Below, one piece after another: positions 6,300 to 6,529 of a DNA stretch of 6,529 nt (positions are counted from its first letter, which is position 1; every line of letters begins with the position of its first letter). Source of the DNA: an uncultured Lachnospiraceae bacterium. GTDB taxonomy: Bacteria; Bacillota; Clostridia; Lachnospirales; Lachnospiraceae. Both the position numbers and the translations under genes were made by a program. The stretch lies in NCBI GenBank assembly GCA_947631755.1, contig CANRMO010000138.1, positions 1 to 6,529 on the forward strand. The letters are read 5' to 3'. The notes beneath the pieces were generated by a model, which was not told the origin of the DNA, searched no databases, and saw nothing but the letters and a program-made list of their open reading frames with translations.

Positions 6300-6529
6300 A
6301 TGAAGAATGTCCAGTACACATTCCGGAGGGTGGAGAAGAAATACATTCTGTCTCCCTGGCAGCACGAACAACTGGTTCCGCTTTTGTCAGAACATATGAT
6401 GCCGGATGAGTATGGCCAGTATACGATCTGCAACATTTATTTTGACACGGATGACTATGAACTGATCCGCACATCTATTGAAAAGCCCGTCTATAAGGAA
6501 AAGTTCCGTCTGAGGAGCTATGGTGTGGC
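6300..6529 (+). CDS. VTC-domain protein (polyphosphate polymerase-like), 5' part only
   Basis: Seventy-six codons are visible before the window ends; the family usually runs to about 230-260 residues. The N-terminus has the VTC-domain layout. A first strand with basic and acidic residues (RRVEKKYIL, 9-17) is followed by an amphipathic helix (WQHEQLVPLLSEHM, 20-33). Then come YGQYTICNIYFDTDDYELIR (38-57) and the alternating basic strand YKEKFRLRSYG (65-75), where Lys68, Arg70 and Arg72 point to one side as in the tunnel of this fold. The fold (CYTH/triphosphate tunnel enzyme superfamily) includes yeast Vtc4, which makes polyphosphate from ATP. Bacterial relatives are annotated 'polyphosphate polymerase domain' and often neighbour DUF4956 and CotH-like genes, as I recall. 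Activity is inferred. The gene is probably cotranscribed with the flippase. Confidence 0.85.
   Translation, partial: MKNVQYTFRRVEKKYILSPWQHEQLVPLLSEHMMPDEYGQYTICNIYFDTDDYELIRTSIEKPVYKEKFRLRSYGV

Overview
The window reads as chromosome of a Gram-positive, endospore-forming anaerobe of class Clostridia, most likely family Lachnospiraceae. This rests on the clostridial-type S21 protein, the sporulation pair yqfC-yqfD, a YbeY with the acidic insert I associate with Lachnospiraceae, purine-rich AGGAGG-type ribosome binding sites and moderate GC. The genus cannot be fixed by eye. Every gene I can support is on the + strand, and the sequence is nearly solid coding.

Layout: (1) 1-60, a leader with a perfect 8-bp inverted repeat abutting the rpsU Shine-Dalgarno (SD). 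(2) 61-237, rpsU (ribosomal protein bS21), followed by a clear intrinsic terminator at 249-296. (3) 297-386, a short gap with a candidate mother-cell sporulation promoter. (4) 387-3372, a tightly packed block of yqfC, yqfD, phoH and ybeY. The two sporulation genes lead into two housekeeping RNA-metabolism genes, with 13 bp between yqfC and yqfD, a 26-bp yqfD/phoH overlap and a 4-bp ATGA phoH/ybeY overlap. A sigma-A-like promoter with an extended -10 lies inside yqfD and could supply phoH-ybeY in vegetative cells. (5) 3409-6529, three envelope or polymer genes with gaps of about 40 bp: a membrane-anchored DUF3048 (YerB-like) protein, a 14-helix MOP-superfamily flippase of the SpoVB/MurJ(YtgP) type, and the first 76 codons of a VTC-domain protein (polyphosphate polymerase-like) that runs off the window.

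How the parts fit: YqfC and YqfD are mother-cell sporulation proteins of poorly known mechanism. PhoH (YbeZ-like ATPase) and YbeY act together in rRNA maturation and ribosome quality control, and rpsU is a 30S protein, so the left half is a ribosome/sporulation cluster known across Firmicutes. Compared with the Bacillus subtilis order (rpsU-yqeY-yqfA-yqfB-yqfC-yqfD-phoH-pgpH-ybeY-dgkA-cdd-era, recalled from memory), this version lacks yqeY/yqfAB and the 7TM-HD gene pgpH between phoH and ybeY, and has envelope genes after ybeY.

This is mostly an ordinary conserved chromosomal region. I see no mobile element, CRISPR array, tRNA or rRNA, and no evidence for a wholly new system. The observations most worth following are regulatory: the rpsU leader hairpin, the two promoters, and the flippase/VTC pairing.
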